Shown here one piece after another: positions 46,213-59,175 of a stretch of 64,000 nucleotides of DNA. The stretch is taken from the NCBI GenBank assembly GCA_954871525.1, contig OX940864.1:1544001-1608000 (forward strand), written 5' to 3'. The notes beneath the pieces were generated by a model. That model ran no database searches and was not told the DNA's origin. It saw nothing but the letters and a program-made list of their open reading frames with translations. Position numbers and translations under genes: made by a program. Each line of letters begins with the position of its first letter. Within the stretch, counting starts at the first letter, position 1. Source of the stretch: Parietaria judaica. Its lineage: Eukaryota > Streptophyta > Magnoliopsida > Rosales > Urticaceae.

Positions 46213-46905
46213 GAGCTCTCCCGTGTTGTTGAACACGAGCTCTGTCACGGCGAGCGACGCGTTGCTCCCGGTCATCGTGTTCGACGCGTAATAAGCCATG
46301 ATCAGATACTCGCTTGGCAAGTTTATAGTGTAACCCACAAAATTCCCGTCACTTTGCATTGCGAGCAGGAACCTTCCTCTGGTGAAGTTCATCTCCAGTT
46401 TCGAGAATTAAGCGACATGTCGTACCTAAGGACCTGTGAGGGCAAAAGCGTGTCGGTCGGGTGATCGAAGCTCTGCCAGAGAGTCTCGGAGCTTCCGTCT
46501 TGGAGAAGGAAGTTTCCTTCGTCGGACATAACTCCTTTCGAGACCTCTCCAACAAAGGACTCGGATCTCCATATCTCCTTGCCTTGAGGGTCGGCAAGGA
46601 CGAGTCCTCGGTCGGAATTTAGCTCGAGCTTCGAGTTCTTCAATACCACCGGAGAATTCGAGTTGGCGGACCAAACGACGGTTTTTTTCAGGAATCTTGT
46701 CGTACCGAATTCCCAGCAAGAAAAGATCTTCATTGTCTGGAAGCTTTCGGAAACCGAAAGCAAAGTCGCCGGAGGGAGAGAGCCACGGGGACGAGTGGTC
46801 TGTCGTTGCAGTTAGAGAAGATCCGATTGTGACGCTGCCATTGCCGGATTGAGCAAAAACGGAGACCGAAAATCGAAGAAGGAGAATGAAAACAAGGGTT
46901 TTCAT
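46213..46905 (-). pseudogene. LecRK-C, 5' half (signal peptide and lectin domain)
   Basis: ATG at 46905 starts a signal peptide (KTLVFILLLRFSVSVFAQ) and the bulb-lectin domain (WLSPSGDFAFGF, DLFLLGI). The frame shifts near 46690, where a T-run follows the word for DKIPEK, and again near 46390 between SLNSR and MNFTRGRF. It ends in VFNNTGEL at the retrotransposon junction, and the missing part continues at 22871 on the same strand. The first base pairs 46213-46217 are the GAGCT duplication. Copies C and D share the most similar N-termini. Confidence 0.92.
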
Positions 46906-47025
46906 CTTAAGAGTGAGCCATTGGAAGGCACACTATCATGGATTGGCTTTCTGCCATTAAAATAGCTTCTAATTGATGCCTCTGATAATGTTCTGTAATT
47001 AGTTTTGTTTGAAAGTCTTTTAGTC
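46906..47025. other. Short flank upstream of LecRK-C
   Basis: Remaining promoter of the broken gene, cut by the LINE insertion at 47036. Confidence 0.4.
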
Positions 47026-47035
47026 AACCCTCCAA

Positions 47036-47540
47036 TGTGGACGCCGCTTGGGAGGAGAACTCCGGACGAGCGGCTTTTGGGGCGGTTGTTAGAGACCGAA
47101 ACGGTGTGGTCTTAGGCGTCTCGGCTTCGCTCATGGAAAATGTGGACTCGGCTTTAACGGCCGAATGTATTGCCATACGCCGGGGTCTTAAGTTTGTCCA
47201 AGACCGCAAGTGGACCGTCTCGGCTATTGAGACCGATTGCCTCCAAGCTACGCAGTTGATTAACGGGGGAACTTTTTAGGCACGCGGGGACCAATTTTGG
47301 TGGATCTTGGTGTGTTAGCCCGGTCGGTGGGGTTTTCCGGCAGATATACGTGGGTCCCTAGAGTGTGTAACGAAGCCGCTCATTGTGTGGCGAAAAAACG
47401 TCTTTGCTCTCTGTCTTCGGACATGTGGTGTCTTGATTGCCCGGTTTGCCCGGTTTGGCTTGTAGACGTTATTTGTAAGGACCTTGGTCCCCCCTCCTAT
47501 TAATCTAAATCCATGTTTGTTCAAAAAAAAAAAAAAAAAA
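47036..47540 (+). mobile_element. 5'-truncated LINE (L1-type) with RNase H end and poly(A)
   Basis: The insertion encodes the C-terminal RNase H of plant L1 elements: VDAAWEENSGRAAFGAVVRD, ALTAECIAIRRGLKF, IETDCLQATQLINGG, then after a one-base frame shift near 47275 VDLGVLARS and RVCNEAAHCVAKK. The protein stop near 47500 is followed by a short 3' UTR and about 18 A residues. Flanking direct repeats AACCCTCCAA at 47026-47035 and 47539-47548 are the target-site duplication. The truncation and tail are as expected for target-primed reverse transcription. Confidence 0.9.
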
Positions 47541-48182
47541 CCCTCCAAAATTCCATGCAAATGGAAGACTTTTAGGCAACCCTCTAGAATTCCATGCAAA
47601 TGAAAGACTTTCTGCCATTAGCGGTACGTCACGTATAAATTGGGCTTGACTTAGGATACACAAATTCTTTTGTTTTATATTTATATTTATGAGAAATTAT
47701 AATGAATAATGTTTAGTTGCATTTTAATACAACAAAATAGCTAAATATTTATGATTAATATAGTTATAATGGTTAATATAATTAATTGCTTATTTACAAA
47801 TATTAATCAAATATTGATTATTTTGTCAAATTTAATATAAGAAGTTGGTTATTAGCTTAAGCTCCCTATATTAATTTATGTTATTTTAGCCCCAGCCGTT
47901 TATTTTTATTTTTTTATTAATTTGTTATTCGAGTTCAGTTAGCAAGATTCTATACTCAAAACACTAAAACTATATGAACTTGACAATATATCAAAAGTAT
48001 ATAATTAAGAATAATTTATAATTTATTATATTAGAGAGACAGAGAGAAAATCCTGTAAATTGAAGAAAAAAAATGTTTTATTTGAAAAAATAAGTCTTTA
48101 ATAATCAGTGATTCTTATTTATTAGAGAGAGACTGAGAGGAAATTCAAAGTTCAAACAATTCAAAGTCTTTCAACTCTTGGA
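47541..48182. other. AT-rich intergenic DNA before segment A3
   Basis: No gene is seen. Short echoes of GAAGACTTTTAGGCAACCCTC-like sequence at 47565-47610 repeat the LINE target region. Confidence 0.5.
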
Positions 48183-48825
48183 ATAGATCTTTATTCAGTT
48201 TATTTATGTTTTTTTTTCCTTGAATTTTAGTTTTTTCGTATAATACCCCATATAGTTTCAAACTTTAGAAAACAGTAAAATTTCACGATAAAATTCATAA
48301 TTTTAATTAAATAATATTTTTATATGATCGTATTTTTAATTATTATTAAATTATTATTCAATAAACATTATAAACGGATAGATTTAATAAAATACTGTAG
48401 TTTTATAGCTTCAATAAAATTAATTTACAAAACTTAAACTCAATGGCTAGCTACCTCAAGTAAGAATAATGGACTCCACTTGGATAGCCCAAAATACAAC
48501 ATTGAGCCATTTTATGTGAAAATGTAAGTAATTACCGTCCAATGTTGTTGTGTTTATCGTGTGTTTTGTTGTCTTCGTTTTCAATTTTCTTTGATTTCAC
48601 ACAAAAACGACACAAGGAGTTTCAAATCTTTGAGTCTGAGTTCCGACAATCTTTGATGTGCCCCACTCTACATGTTAGTTGAATTGGATATGAATAGTGT
48701 GGATACATAGTTTTTTTTTTTGTTGGGTAGTTGTACATTCTGGATTGATCGGTTAAGTGTTTTTTTGGAAAATCTTTCATTGATTTTTTTTTAATTTATT
48801 ATAGGGATTATAAAAATAATCATGC

Positions 48826-48993
48826 ATCGATATTTCAAGAGAAAATGAGATATGGTGTCGGAAGGTAGTGCTAGTATGTAAAAAAGAAGAAGAGGATGTT
48901 AGATCTAAAATCGATATTTCAAGAGAAAATGGGATATGGTGTCGGAAGGTAGTGCTAGTATGTAAAAAAGAAGAAGAGGATGTTAGATCTAAA
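48826..48993. repeat. 84-bp tandem duplication
   Basis: Two consecutive copies of a unit starting ATCGATATTTCAAGAG and ending GATGTTAGATCTAAA, just left of the hAT element. A2 has a single unit, so this is private to A3. Confidence 0.85.
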
Positions 48994-48995
48994 AG

Positions 48996-49621
48996 CAGAG
49001 CCGGCCCCGAGTATTCAAGGGCCCTAGGCGATTTATTTTCATGAGACCCTTGATTAGTGAATATTGATAGTTTATTTACACTTAGTTATGGAATCACTAT
49101 TGCGATCGAATTCACACAGAAACAATGTGGTACTGAAATATGTAATTCTTAGTGAAGTAGAAAACATTTTAAAAAATATTGGCGAATTGGAAAAACATAT
49201 ACAGTAGAAAAAGAAAAATACTAATAAAACATTCTAAAAAAGATTAGCAGTAATAAAATTTATTTTTAATCACATTGTTATGAATAATTAATCAATAATA
49301 AGAGGGATCTATCTTGTTTTAGATAGAAAGAAAAAAGCATGTCAAATTATCATCGTCTTATAAAAAAAAAAATTCACTTAGAAAGAGAGAGAGAAAAAAA
49401 AGCAGTATATATTTTGTATTGGCGGAAAAAAGTATCGGCTTTCACTGCACCAACTGAATATAATATAAGCATATGTTTTTTTTTTTTTTTGACGAAATAT
49501 AAGCATATATTAGTTAAATAGTATTTATCAAAAATTTGAGGCCCTTTCAGCTAAGCTTGATTTAACCTTTTTATGGGGCCCTAGCACGTGCCTAGTCTGC
49601 CTATGCCTAGGGACGGCTCTG
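48996..49621. mobile_element. Non-autonomous hAT element (copy in segment A3)
   Basis: 626 bp, CAGAGCCGGCCCC to GGGACGGCTCTG, with the 8-bp duplication TCTAAAAG (48988-48995 and 49622-49629). It is homologous to 12182-12790 and inserted at the same base. The terminal repeats fit better here (CAGAGCCG-GCCC against CAGAGCCG-TCCC). Confidence 0.87.
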
Positions 49622-50316
49622 TCTAAAAGTCTTACCGAATGATACAGTATTCGAATTCTGATTGAAGACTTTGGTCATAATTTAATTGATAAAATTCGAC
49701 GAACATACATTCAAATAGGGCCATATCAACCTAGTTAATCAAGCTCGATTGGTGACTCGTTGAAGGTTATTTTATTTCCATGCATTGAGAAAATACGTTT
49801 TTTTAACAATATCAATGACGTGAATATTGATGACTTGTTGAATGCTATTTTATGCTTTTTTTAGCGTAGTAAATCATTTTTAGAACATTAAAATTCGCAG
49901 TGGATAATCGTTGTGCAATATGTTTCAAATTTTAATATCACATCGGATTTTTTAAATTGTGGTATATTAATTTTGGTCTGAACATATAATAAATAACAAA
50001 AAAATTAACGGAATTTTCGATTGGTAGTTGTTACTAACGAACTAACGAAGGAAACTTAAGTAATAATAATATTGAGCCCTTTTTCCTCACAAAACAAAGT
50101 TTAAGAACACGTGGCCTACTCGTATATGTGGGAACTTATGCCGCTAACTTTATTTTATTTTTTAATATTTATTTAAGCCCAATTTCTGTCTAGAACCCAG
50201 GCCCAATACCAGGCCCAAGTATTTCGTATTCTCTGAAAGCCGACACCAACCTCCAAGCTCGCGGCAAAATCTCTCCAGAGAGAGAGAGAGCTCCGGCGAA
50301 GCTCCGACCACCACCA

Positions 50317-53300
50317 ATGGCGGCCGCCGGGAAGATTCAGTCGTTCGAAGACTTCGAGAAAGTCCACGGCCTCCTCCTCGCCGCCTCGGGGCTGCCTCAG
50401 CCGCTACACCGCCGGCTCTTCCGCAAGCTCTCCTCGGAGGCCTTCGATGGCGGCTCCTTCTTCCGAATCGAGCCGTACGGCGACGACGGAGGAGCTCAGA
50501 GGAAGCTCGCGCTCACGGCGGACTCCATGGAGGAGCACTCCGACGTCTTCCTCGTCGACCACGCCTGGACTTTCCGCCTCTCCGACGCCTACAAGCAGGT
50601 AAAGCGGTGAGCTCGTTGTTCTGTTTGGATTCCGATGAGTGAGATGAGAGAGTGTTTTGCAGTTGCTGGAGGTGCCGGGACTGGCGGCGAGGATGGCCTC
50701 GATCATGTGCGTGGACGGTGGTGATTCGGAGGAAGAGAGCGGAAACGGCACGGAGAAGACGGCTTTCGAGGCCGTGGAGAGCGAAATCGGAGCTGCGAGG
50801 GAGCGAGGAGAGCTGGCGGTGAGGTGGTTGGAGCTCGACGAGCTCGGAATCGACGACGATGTGTTGCTGTCGTTGGATTTAGCGAGCAAATTTCCGGTGA
50901 GTTTCATTGCTTGGCAATAGGGAATCAAAATCTGTGTAATGATTAGGATTTGTATAACACTTTTCTGTGTCTTTATGATTAGGATTTGCTTGTTCTTAGT
51001 CTATGCGGAAATAAGCTTGAAAACGCAGACGTTGCTCTTCAAGAGATTACCAAATTCGAAAGCCTACGAGCTCTCTGGCTGAATAATAATCCGGTAGTGA
51101 GAAAATGGTACTGTTTCCAACACCCGAAATTCGAAAGAAATTTAGAGACCTTCGACTTTTTAGTTTTGACGTCTTGAATTTTTCAGTGGCGGTCAATTGA
51201 CCGAGACAGTTCTGCAGAAGCTACCAAATTTGGAAATCTATAATTCGAAGTTCACTCATAATTATGGCAATTGGGCATTGGGTTTCTGTGCTGATGTGTA
51301 CGACAAGGAAAATCCTGGCTTCGACGATATTCGAGACGGTAATTCCTTGCAAGAAGTCGCATCTCTTGACCTTTCCGATCGAGGCATTCACAATTTGATC
51401 ACCAAGGTCAGTACATATTGGGATTTATAAATTAAGGATTATATGTATGTATATGTTTTCTTTTTCCAGCATTATTTCTTAAAAAAATTCATAAATTTCC
51501 GTGATCTGAAACTTCTTGCAGGCATTTTCACCTGCTCGTGTTTCTTCTCTGTCGTACTTGAATATACGAGGGAACCCGTTGGAACAGAACCAAGTTGGTG
51601 ATTTGTATACATTTCTGAGTGAATTCCCATGCTTACAGTCATTGGAGGTGATTCTACTGAAACTAATTAGGAAATCGAATTTCCTCTAATTCTTATTTTC
51701 GACAAAAGTTTTAAATTCAGAAAATTTGGATTGGTTACGTAGGTGGATATCCCGGGGCCACTAGGCGAAAGTGCTGTTGAAATAATAAAATCCGTTCCTA
51801 CAATTTCGGTTCTGAATGGCGTCACAGCCGCAAGTATACTTGAACAGAAGAAACATATTATTGACTCGAAGCTGCAGCCTCGTCTCCCTGAATGGAGTGC
51901 CGATGAGCCTCTTGCGGATCGTGTGCTTAATGCAATGTGGCTCTACTTAATGACATACAGACTTGCTAATGACGAGAAGATTGATGAGACATCTGTGTGG
52001 TATGCGTTGTTAATTATGTTGTTGTTATGTGTTAATCCTGTGCAGCCCGAGCAGCTTTTCCGTTAATGGTACTGGTAGGGGGTGACCGGGACCAGGGAGT
52101 TTTACGATTTTTCCTAAAAAATATATATAGTATAATCAAATTAATTACTTAAAAATACAATATATAGTAGTATAATAAAACTAAATTTGGAAACTGGTCC
52201 CGGTCCTCAACCTGTACCGGTAGCGGGCCGAAAACAGGTACTGGATTTTTCGCTGATTACCACTTTTTAATGTTCAGCTTTGTGGATCATATATACTTTG
52301 TTAATTAATTGTTTTTTCTAAATGGTTAGGTACGTGATGGATGAATTGGGTTCAGCTTTGCGCCACAGCGATGAACCGAACTTTAGAGTGGCTCCTTTCC
52401 TTTTCATGCCAGACGGAACTTTCGATTCTGCTGTCAGGTTGTCTTCTAAATTGGAATCATCAAAACTATCGTAATGTTGCACATAAAGCGTTTTTACGTT
52501 ATGATTCTATAAACTTCCTTACATAAAAACTCATAGCTATTAGAAGCAAGAGGAGGAAAATTTAAACTCTATAAAAAAACTTGTGGTTTTCAGTTACACA
52601 TTATTGTGGCCAACCCAGAATGTGGAGAAGGGCGACGAGTGCACTCGCGATTTTCTTTTCGGTATCGGAGAGGACAAACAACGCTCGGCAAGGCTTACGG
52701 CTTGGTTCAAAACACCTGAGAATTATTTCATCCAAGTAATTTCTTAAAAAAGTCGACGATTCATGAATTAGCTCATTATTTCGTTATCAAAGCTCTTCTG
52801 TTTTTGCTTTCATTGAATTCATATATTTATATTTGTCCCCATCAAATAAAAATGACATAGTTTCTAATATTTTTTTGTAACTTTTAATTTTTCTGAACTG
52901 AATGTTTTTACTTTTAGTAGACCTATTTATTATTCTTTTGAGATTCTCTTTAGAACAAGGATAAGAATTTAATTTTTTTCTTCTTCTAAAATATTCTAAC
53001 TATAAACATTTCTTTTGGGTTCTTATAAACTCCCATTAATTTCTGCAGAAGTATGAGAAACATTGCAGCAGATTACTGGCGGAAAAGATAACTTGTTCAC
53101 CAAGGCAGCCATCTCTAGAAAGAAGCCTGCATGATAGTGATGACCGCCCTTTGCGGGTTTACACCGACTTGCCTCAAGTTGAAGAAAATTTGACGCGTCC
53201 CGAGTTTGTACTCAGTATGTGCTCATAGCTAGTTACTATGCTAAGTTTATTGTCACTTTAATAACTCGATCAGTTTTGGCCTACAGGCTACATGCACAAA

Positions 53301-55838
53301 TATTCTCTCAAATTAGAAATTTGCATGGATAAAGACGGGAATCCAAAACTATAGCTCATTTAACCTTTTCTGGTTTTAATCCATAAAAATTAAGAAATAA
53401 AAAATTAATGATATATCATCATAACATAATATCATGTAACTACGTTGTTATAGTAATTTATTATTTACTGTTGCCTTTTATTAATTTATAATATATCGTC
53501 AAATTTATAGTATAACTACCATAATTATTTTAAAATCTAATAAAATTGTAAAAATGTCACTTTTACCTTTAATTCATTTGTATTAGCTAGTTTTTAATGA
53601 AATAAAACGAAAACTGTCAGAAAGGCTAATTGTGCCCGAAACTCTATACTTTATTCAATAATACCCTTTCAAAATATGACGTGAATGAATATTCTTCAAT
53701 TTCAGAGTCTTATATATATATATATATATATCAATTTCACTATTCTGAGTATTGCTCTTGCTCTTTGTTGTTTAAAGCAACGGAGCCAAAGGATGCAGAT
53801 ATCATATGGGCCGGGGAGCAAGTAGACGAGGAGATGAAGAAGGCCGTAGGAATAACCGAGAACCAATTCATCAACCAATTTTCGTTCGAGGCATGTATTG
53901 TTATGAAACATCATCTGGCAGAAACAATGCAGAAGGTGAAGTGCCCAAAATCCATTAATCAAAGAATCAAAGTAAATAAATTTCGATAAATAAATTGTGA
54001 TATTTCAGAAAACGTTGCAAAAATATTAATTGTTCATACACGATTTTCACAAATATTATTTTGCGCTTTTTTCAAACTTTTATAAACATCAATTATTTTA
54101 TAAATTAAACAGGCTTATGGTGCTCCTTCATGGCTTCAGCCTACGTATAATCTCGATCAGAATCTATCCGAGCTTATTGGTGATTATTATGCACGTGAAA
54201 AAGATGGGCGTGACAATCTCTGGATACTAAAACCTTGGAACATGGCAAGAACCATAGATACGACTGTTACAGAGAATTTATCTGCTATAATCCGGCTAAT
54301 GGAAACCGGACCGAAGATATGTCAGAAGTATATTGAGCATCCTGCTTTGTTCAACAATAAGAAATTTGATCTCCGTTATGTAGTGTTAGTTCGTAGTATG
54401 CAGCCCTTTGAGATTTTCCTTTCCGACGTTTTCTGGGTACGTATTTTCGTTTTCATGCTCATCATTTCTAAATGTTTTTTTTTTTTTGAGTATATGTGTC
54501 TTCTTTTGGACCCATTTTGAGAACTTGTCACTTTCATATCTAAGATTCATTGTTCTTCGGTCATTGGTCTTCTTTCAGGTTAGATTGGCAAACAACCCGT
54601 ATTCTCTGGAAAAACACAGCCTCTTCGAGTACGAGACTCATTTTACCGTCATGGTATGTTTTTTTTGGGAAATATCTAATTTTATTACTCAATAACCTGA
54701 TAGACACACGCTACTTTATAAGAGGAGGGGCAAGATCGGGATTTAAGTTAGTCTTTTTTATGTTCATGTCACTAAGGGCACTTATCGTTTTGAGTTACAA
54801 GTGTAATTAGGTTTAGCAATGGTGCATACCCGGGTTGGTCGGGTTATGTTTTGTTTAGCTTTTATTTGCTTCGAACATCATTGGAGAGCGTGGACCTTGC
54901 TCTTGAAGGAAAGGTCGTAATTGTGATTCGTTCATTGATTTATTTAAATAACAAAGGCGATTCATCATCTCGGTGAATCCCTATTGGCCAATTGGTGTGT
55001 GTTTTGTTCGGTTTCATCATAACCATCCAATTTAGTATATACACAAGTTAAACTAATTTATGTATGAAAGCATAAATTAATCTAATGCCTCGTATAAAAA
55101 ATGCAGAACTATCGCGGAATATTGAATCACAAGAACACGCCGGACTTCGTGAAGGAATTCGAAGAAGAGCACCAAGGTATCACCACCTCGCTTCACTCGT
55201 ACTTCGATTTGATTTTACCTTATGAAAGCTCAGAGCGATAGTTTATTACATTTTTTGAGCGGATCATAATACCCTCGAGCTCATGAGTTTATTTGCAGTC
55301 AAATGGTCGGACATCCACGAGAGAGTGACGAGTATGATCCGCTCGGTCTTCGAAGCGGCCGCTTCAGTTCATCCGGAGATGCATAACCCGATGTCACGGG
55401 CGATTTACGGTGTGGATGTCATGCTCGGTAGCTCTTTCCAACCGAAACTATTAGAGGTTCGTGCAATTTGCGATTCTTGCACGTATATTAAGATTTAGAT
55501 TAGTCGATGGTTTATAAACTTATGAGATCTTTTCTCTACTGGTCGTATTTTAGAAACAGAGTTCTAGTAGCGAGTTTCCCGCATATTATAGGATGGTTTT
55601 TTGTTGCGAAAATGCTGGTTTTTTTTTTGTTTTTTTATTGATTTTTTATGTAAGAGTTAATATCGTGAAATTTAATGGCCGGTTTTAGGTCACTTATTGC
55701 CCGGACTGTACGAGAGCGTGCAAGTACGACATGAAGGCGGTTTTCGGGGGCGGCGAAGTTATCAGAGGACGAGACTTCTTCAACGACGTCTTTGGTTGCC
55801 TTTTTTTGAACGAAACCACTCACGTTACTCCTTTGTAA
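50317..55838 (+). CDS. TTLL12-like protein, complete (15 exons, 864 aa)
   Basis: Exons: 50317-50598, 50663-50896, 50983-51107, 51187-51406, 51522-51647, 51743-51999, 52330-52437, 52594-52735, 53049-53214, 53778-53935, 54113-54436, 54579-54653, 55107-55176, 55299-55456 and 55689-55838. All have GT-AG borders and the sum is exactly 865 codons with stop. The N-terminal region is followed by leucine-rich repeats (about 173-300), a middle region resembling the SET-like part of TTLL12 (WYVMDELGSALRHSDEPNF), and from about 555 the tubulin-tyrosine-ligase-like ATP-grasp part. That part has KDADIIWAGEQV, NQFSFEACIVMKHHLAET, LWILKPWNMART, KFDLRYVVLVRS, VDVMLGSSFQPKLLEV and NDVFGCLFLNE. Length and domain order match the single plant TTLL12 orthologue. 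Animal TTLL12 is considered an unusual or inactive ligase affecting tubulin modification and histone methylation; the plant role is inferred. Start: the first ATG after the GA-rich leader. Confidence 0.92.
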
Positions 55839-56358
55839 TCAGGTTTAACATCGACAAGCTGTGCAAATTTTGTTTAAAATCGTAATTGTTGCCCAATGTT
55901 TGAAATATTTGGACGTGATTTATTTCGTAATTTGAAGATCTTTTATCGCTTTCATTCGGCTTGATATAACAAGTTGAAGCTAAGGTAAAATCTTGTTATA
56001 CCTCAACTTAAGCAAAAAACGTGAAACATTGAGCCATGACTATACGAGATTGTAATGCGATCTTAAATTTGAGATAAAATAAGAGATTTTGATAGTTTTC
56101 ACAAAAGATATTCCAAAATTTTGTACTACACCAAAGAAAAAGACCGTCATTTCGAATCCGGTTTACTGGTTTCGAGAAAAAGCTGAACTAAACAGAGGAA
56201 AAACGACACTTTAATATGTATACATGTTGATTGACATTTGAACAGAGGAAAACTCCCTATGTCAAAGAAAGAGCTGCTTCAAAGAACTGACAGAGATATA
56301 CATGTCATTTTTTTTCGTCGGTGTAGTTTTTCATGATGAAAGTCTACTTTGATCGTGC
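55839..56358. other. Spacer between convergent TTLL12 and FIP1-like genes
   Basis: About 520 bp that must hold both 3' UTRs. No gene or repeat is recognised. Confidence 0.6.
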
Positions 56359-59175
56359 TCATCGTCGTTCTGTCGGTTCGCGCGGTTGCTTGGTGAGTCC
56401 GGAGATCTTCTTTTGCAAGTCAACATTCGATATTCGCTCGACCTCCAATGCTCTCTCAAGCTTTTGAAAACACGATGGAGAATGAGCAAAATCGGGTTAT
56501 TGGCAATATTCGGAGGTTGTCCGGAAAACTTTGAGAAAGAAAGGGAAAAAATTACCTTCGCTGCCCTTGTGCTCCATTCTCCCAGTATCGCTCTTAATCT
56601 TTCGTTCTCTTCGACGTACTGTGAGTTCAGAGAGAGTTATAAGGATTAACCAATGATTAATAACGAGTAATTAGCGGCAATCCACTCAAATTTTGGTTAT
56701 TGGTGCACTTTTGACCTTTGAATATCATTTTGTTCACTTTAGCCACATTGAAATTTCATTTTGGTGCATATTACCCCTTTTATGTTAACATCGTAAAATT
56801 AATATTCCACTGGAAGTACCTGATTATTGGTTGTCCGCACTCGTTGCATCTCGTTGTCCCTCTCGGCCAACAATGACCGAGCAAGCCTTAGTTCCGACTG
56901 TATTTGATTCATCTGCAAATATACATTTTACCACTCTATTCGAGCCCCTCGCCAAGGAAAAGAACGTTTGTAATTAAAGCGACTAATTACTTTTTTATTA
57001 TTACCTCAGCGGCAAGTGTTCGTAATTCTTGATCACGAGCTGACAACAAGTGTGCAAGATCAACCTGAGGAGGACAGAAAATGAAGAAATATGCTTCAAG
57101 AATTCAAAATCCGTTCACCGGGAGCCGAATAACCGCAATGTCCGATCTAGTGGGGTTTTACGATTTTAACTTTTAGATGTGTTAATTTGTAATTTCTTAG
57201 TCATCAAAACTCATTAGTATTTTAAAATTTGATTTTAAGGTATAAAAAGTTCTGACATTTTCTTTTCATTTAAATATATATGGCACATGTTAGAAAATCG
57301 GAATTAACATGTTTATATTAAAAATAAAACCCAAAACTCTGGTTCCGGTAAATAGCAAATATATGGAACCTGGAAAACCGGGTTCAAGTATCACCTGAGG
57401 TGTGCTTCCATCGTCAGACTTCTCATATTTGCTTAAGCACTCTTGCAATCGAAGAATCTGCAAGAAAATACACATCAAAAAGAAGCGATGCGATTTACAC
57501 ATCAACATTGTAATTTGCATATGGTATCGTTGAATACGTATGAAACTACTAGCATACCTCTTCACTCAAAAAGTGTAAATTCTCGCGCTGATATTGCAAT
57601 AAAGCCATTTGCTGATCAGAAAGCCTACCAGCATCGTAATACCTGAAACCGCAAGACCATGATGTAAAATATTTGGTACAAAGTATAAAGTAAGTAGAAA
57701 ATGTTGGTACGAAAGAGTGATTACCTCAAATCGCCAAGTGAACTTGACGGTTGCAGAGGCGAGTACAACGACTTCATGATATCAGGCTGAGAATTCAATG
57801 AGTTGTATTGGTGCACATAGGCTATAAATTATAATCAGAAAGTCATGGTCAAAGGAAAATACATTATAGAACATTCTCTTCTACTTATAAACTCATATAT
57901 AAGCCGCCAAAATGAGAAAATAAACTCACCAATATAGAAACTCATAAATGTTCCCGCACAAACTGCCTCAGATATCATAATAATCCTGCAAATTTTACAG
58001 GATGTCCATGAGAATTAAATCATATTAGAAGAAAATTCATCAGAGTAAAGGTGAAACGTAGATACCAAGAAACGAGAAGAGCCCGTATTTACCGTAAAAT
58101 TGTCGAGATAGAAAGTATACTGATTTGGGGTCTCCAAACCATGACAAGTAACATTCCAGCAGTTCCTAGCCAGATACAAATCATTTATAAACATCAAACA
58201 GATCATTTTCTGAATTTTCTTGTCCTCAGCCCTAATTATACGATAAACATATATTTCAAAACGGATAACGTTTTTAAATAATCAAACATACCATAAGCAA
58301 TGGTCGCAAACGGAAGCCGAACAATATGTTTCAACTTCTGGCTAAAACTGTAGTAACCCTGTGTACGAAGATACATGAAGAAAAAAAAAATCAGTCGCTG
58401 CAATATTTGATTTAACAGATCAAATCGGAAAACAAAGAGAAAAACGTGTCTTGCTCCGAAAAGTTACCTGTAAGCGTATTTTCTGAACCTGGGATACCAT
58501 ATACTGTTGAAATATGCCTGAAGAACCAAACATTCATACATAAAATTTTCGACACTATACCGATTTTGATATTATACAGCGGAAAAAAAATACCTGTAAC
58601 TACTAGAAGAACGACATCGCAGCTACATAGCAACGGCATAATGTAGCTCTTTATCGGAAGAAAAATCCACGGCGCTCCGATCGCCAACGCCGCGTAACCT
58701 GCCTACAATCAACGCAACACACATTCACAAATTCAACTCCTTCATTCTTAATTCTCAGCAGAAATGATAAAAACACAGAATTAAGCAACAAAAAACCATG
58801 AAAACGATGGTCAAAACTTGCCAGTACTATGAAGTAAACCACACTTCCGAAGATGCTTCTGGATTGCCTATGGCCAAACAGAGGAGCTTCGTGCAGTATA
58901 TCCAAAAACCTCCGATCCACCAAAATCAACCATCGAATTCAAAAATCGAAACAGTAAAACAAAAACTCACAGCATATTCGCTGTTTTCAGAAGCAAATCG
59001 AGTCCGACATTTCTTTAAGAGCGGAAATTAAGGTAGAATCGAACGATTTGGTACGAAATGAAAATTGGAGCAAAATTAGGCAAAATTTCGGTTCCGATCG
59101 GAAGAGAAGGAAGAATTACAGAGCGTTGTCTTCGCGGGAAGTGGAAGCCACAGGACTGTGTCGCTCCGACGCCAT
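56359..59175 (-). CDS. FIP1/TMEM192-like membrane protein (14 exons, 353 aa)
   Basis: Minus-strand exons: 59175-59120, 58909-58818, 58698-58594, 58517-58468, 58358-58292, 58165-58093, 57985-57930, 57821-57725, 57642-57558, 57457-57395, 57064-57005, 56912-56820, 56618-56556 and 56460-56359. All have GT-AG borders and the total is exactly 354 codons with stop. It starts MASERHSPVASTSREDNAL. Four hydrophobic helices lie at about 36-60, 66-86, 115-134 and 149-169. Between them is the motif QQYMVSQVQKIRLQGYYSFS. After SLYSPLQPSSSLGDLRYYD comes a long coiled coil (about 205-345: LHFLSEEILRLQECLSKYE, LAHLLSARDQELRTL, VEENERLRAILGEWS). This layout matches plant proteins annotated as protein FIP1, related to TMEM192, with a membrane N-half and cytosolic coiled-coil C-half. 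The name is from memory of annotation and the biochemical role is not known to me. Confidence 0.82.

Larger units (their letters stand above)
48183..50316. repeat. Duplicated segment A3, ending in the TTLL12 promoter
   Basis: Matches A2 from about 48236 (A2 11130 onward) and A1 at its ends. The last 250 bp are the promoter and 5' UTR of TTLL12, including the GA-rich GAGAGAGAGAGAGCTCCGGCG shortly before the ATG, shared with 5880-6107. It contains a hAT insertion and a two-unit tandem duplication. Confidence 0.75.
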
